A stretch of 6,215 nucleotides of DNA from Pseudomonadota bacterium. Its GTDB lineage: Bacteria; Pseudomonadota; Alphaproteobacteria; Acetobacterales; Acetobacteraceae. Both the position numbers and the translations under genes were made by a program. Under the pieces are notes generated by a model. That model was not told where the DNA came from, made no database searches, and was given only the letters and a program-made list of their open reading frames with translations. Numbering within the stretch: the stretch's first letter is position 1; every line of letters starts with the position of its first letter. Where the stretch lies: the NCBI GenBank assembly GCA_023424475.1, contig JAFADX010000247.1, positions 1 through 6,215 of the forward strand, read 5' to 3'. Below are positions 4,785 through 6,215 of this stretch, in pieces.

Positions 4785-6215
4785 ATGGACGGAACCTTCG
4801 ACATCATCGTCATCGGCGGCGGCCATGCCGGCGCCGAGGCCGCGGCGGTCGCCGCCCGCTGCGGCGCGCGCACCCTGCTGCTGACCCACAAGGTCGAGAC
4901 GCTGGGCGAGATGTCCTGCAATCCCGCGATTGGCGGCGTGGGCAAGGGCCATCTGGTCCGCGAGGTGGACGCCCTCGATGGCCTCATGGCCCGCGCGGCC
5001 GATGCCGCGGCCATCCATGCAAAGATGCTGAACCGCTCGAAGGGCCCGGCGGTCCGTGGCCCGCGAGTTCAGGCCGACCGCGCCCTCTACCGCCGGGCGA
5101 TGCGCGGTCTGCTGGAAGCCCAGCCCGGCCTGACCATCCTCGCCGCCGCCGCCGAGGGCCTCGAGATCGCCCCGGATGGCGGCATCGCCGCCGTGCTGAC
5201 CGGCGATGGCCACCGCTTCGCCTGCGGCGCCCTGGTGGTCACGACCGGCACCTTCCTGCGTGGCGAGATCCATATCGGCGAGAGGCGCATCCCCGCCGGC
5301 CGGGTGGGGGACGCCCCGGCAGTCGGCCTCGCGCTGGCCTTCGAGCGCCTGGGCCTTCCGCTCGCACGGCTCAAGACCGGCACGCCGCCGCGCCTCGACG
5401 GCCGGACCATCGACTGGGGCGCCCTGGAAGCCCAGCCCGGCGACGACGACCCCGAGCCGATGTCCTGGATGACCGACCGGATCGCCAATCGCCAGGTCGC
5501 CTGCGGCATCACCGCCACCACGCCCGAGACCCATGCCGTGATCCGGGCGAACCTGCACCGGAGCGCCGTCTATGGCGGCCGCATCCAAGGCGCCGGCCCG
5601 CGCTACTGCCCCTCGATCGAGGACAAGGTCGTCCGCTTCGCCGAGCGGGAACGCCATCAGATCTTCCTTGAGCCCGAGGGGCTGGACGACGATACGGTCT
5701 ATCCCAACGGCATCTCGACCAGCCTGCCGGAGGAGGTCCAGGCGGCGATGATCGCCTCCATTCCGGGCCTCGGCCGGGCCCGCATCCTCCGCCCCGGGTA
5801 TGCCATCGAATACGACCATGTGGACCCGCGGGCCCTGACCCCGGCGCTCGAGGTCCGCACCGTGCCGCGCCTCTTCCTTGCCGGCCAGATCAACGGCACC
5901 ACGGGATACGAGGAAGCCGCCGCGCAAGGCGTGATGGCCGGCCTCAACGCCGCTGCGCGGGCCAGCGGCGTCGCCCCCGACCGCGTGCTGACCCGATCCG
6001 AGGCCTATGTCGGTGTCCTGGTGGACGACCTGGTCCTTCACGGCGTCTCCGAGCCATACCGGATGCTGACCGCCCGTGCCGAGCATCGCCTGACGCTGCG
6101 CGCCGACAATGCCGGGTTGCGCCTGACGGAGAAGGGCGTCGCCTGGGGCTGCGTCGGCCCGGAACGCGCCGCCCGCCACCGCGCCTTTGCCGCGGCCCTG
6201 GCGGACGCCCTGGCC
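4785..6215 (+). CDS. mnmG: tRNA uridine-5-carboxymethylaminomethyl modification enzyme MnmG (GidA), 3' end cut by window
   Basis: The frame is open from ATG 4785 to the right edge, giving 477 of an expected roughly 620 residues. MnmG is the FAD- and NADH-dependent partner of MnmE in U34 modification. Visible features are the FAD-binding GGGHAG (11-16), Cys45 in CNPAIGGVGKGHLVREVD, KGPAVRGPR, KTGTPPRLDGRTIDW, the catalytic-region Cys275 in GPRYCPSIEDK, EPEGL...YPNGISTSLP, and GQINGTTGYEEAAAQG (367-382). Both conserved cysteines (E. coli Cys47 and Cys277) are present. The frame then continues through EPYRMLTARAEHRL toward the missing C-terminal helical domain that binds MnmE and tRNA. An in-frame TTG at 4767 would add six residues but has no support. 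rsmG, parA and parB are expected after this gene. Confidence 0.96.
   Translation, partial: MDGTFDIIVIGGGHAGAEAAAVAARCGARTLLLTHKVETLGEMSCNPAIGGVGKGHLVREVDALDGLMARAADAAAIHAKMLNRSKGPAVRGPRVQADRALYRRAMRGLLEAQPGLTILAAAAEGLEIAPDGGIAAVLTGDGHRFACGALVVTTGTFLRGEIHIGERRIPAGRVGDAPAVGLALAFERLGLPLARLKTGTPPRLDGRTIDWGALEAQPGDDDPEPMSWMTDRIANRQVACGITATTPETHAVIRANLHRSAVYGGRIQGAGPRYCPSIEDKVVRFAERERHQIFLEPEGLDDDTVYPNGISTSLPEEVQAAMIASIPGLGRARILRPGYAIEYDHVDPRALTPALEVRTVPRLFLAGQINGTTGYEEAAAQGVMAGLNAAARASGVAPDRVLTRSEAYVGVLVDDLVLHGVSEPYRMLTARAEHRLTLRADNAGLRLTEKGVAWGCVGPERAARHRAFAAALADALA

Noticed and set aside
4730..5671. Plus-strand frame of 313 codons overlapping mnmG
   Set aside because: The Arg/Pro-rich translation is out of frame with mnmG, whose own frame is open to the window edge and matches MnmG throughout.
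3396..6179. Minus-strand open frame of 927 codons opposite mnmE and mnmG
   Set aside because: It is the antisense shadow of two strongly conserved genes, with Gly/Ala/Arg-rich low-complexity translation and no recognisable domain.

Overview
This is a high-GC chromosomal window whose gene set and sequence styles suggest an alphaproteobacterium, most likely of the Rhodospirillales/Acetobacterales type. That assignment is inferred from FtsE, MnmE and MnmG sequence style, the zinc-ribbon gene beside ftsE, and GTG starts; no rRNA or other strict taxonomic marker is present. All seven complete or partial genes with a recognisable family are housekeeping or repair genes. I see no mobile element, CRISPR array, tRNA, rRNA or phage gene.

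Layout. On the minus strand at the left edge lie ftsX (only its first 38 codons, running off the edge) and ftsE, overlapping by 8 bases; they encode the FtsEX divisome ABC complex. Divergent from ftsE is a small membrane-anchored MJ0042-type zinc-ribbon protein. A 197-base convergent spacer (1232-1428) separates it from a minus-strand pair, ogt (O6-alkylguanine-DNA alkyltransferase) followed 27 bases later by qor (NADPH:quinone oxidoreductase). A 117-base divergent spacer with candidate promoters in both directions and a small inverted repeat leads to a plus-strand run: a thioredoxin-fold [2Fe-2S] ferredoxin, mnmE, and mnmG (cut by the right edge after 477 codons). MnmE and MnmG together make the cmnm5/nm5 modification at U34 of certain tRNAs.

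The most notable signal is a 16-bp near-palindrome at 3392-3407, between the ferredoxin gene and mnmE. Read on the minus strand it is TGTTCCACGTGAAACA, which matches the chromosomal parS consensus bound by ParB. It sits directly before the mnmE start, so one half-site also supplies the only Shine-Dalgarno-like bases for mnmE. This fits the common alphaproteobacterial order mnmE-mnmG-rsmG-parA-parB near the replication origin, and predicts rsmG, parA and parB just beyond the right edge.

I do not see evidence for a wholly new multi-gene system. The items worth a second look are the parS/RBS overlap, the ferredoxin linked to mnmE, a hairpin plus a -10-like hexamer immediately before mnmG, and a hairpin that could cover the ftsE start.
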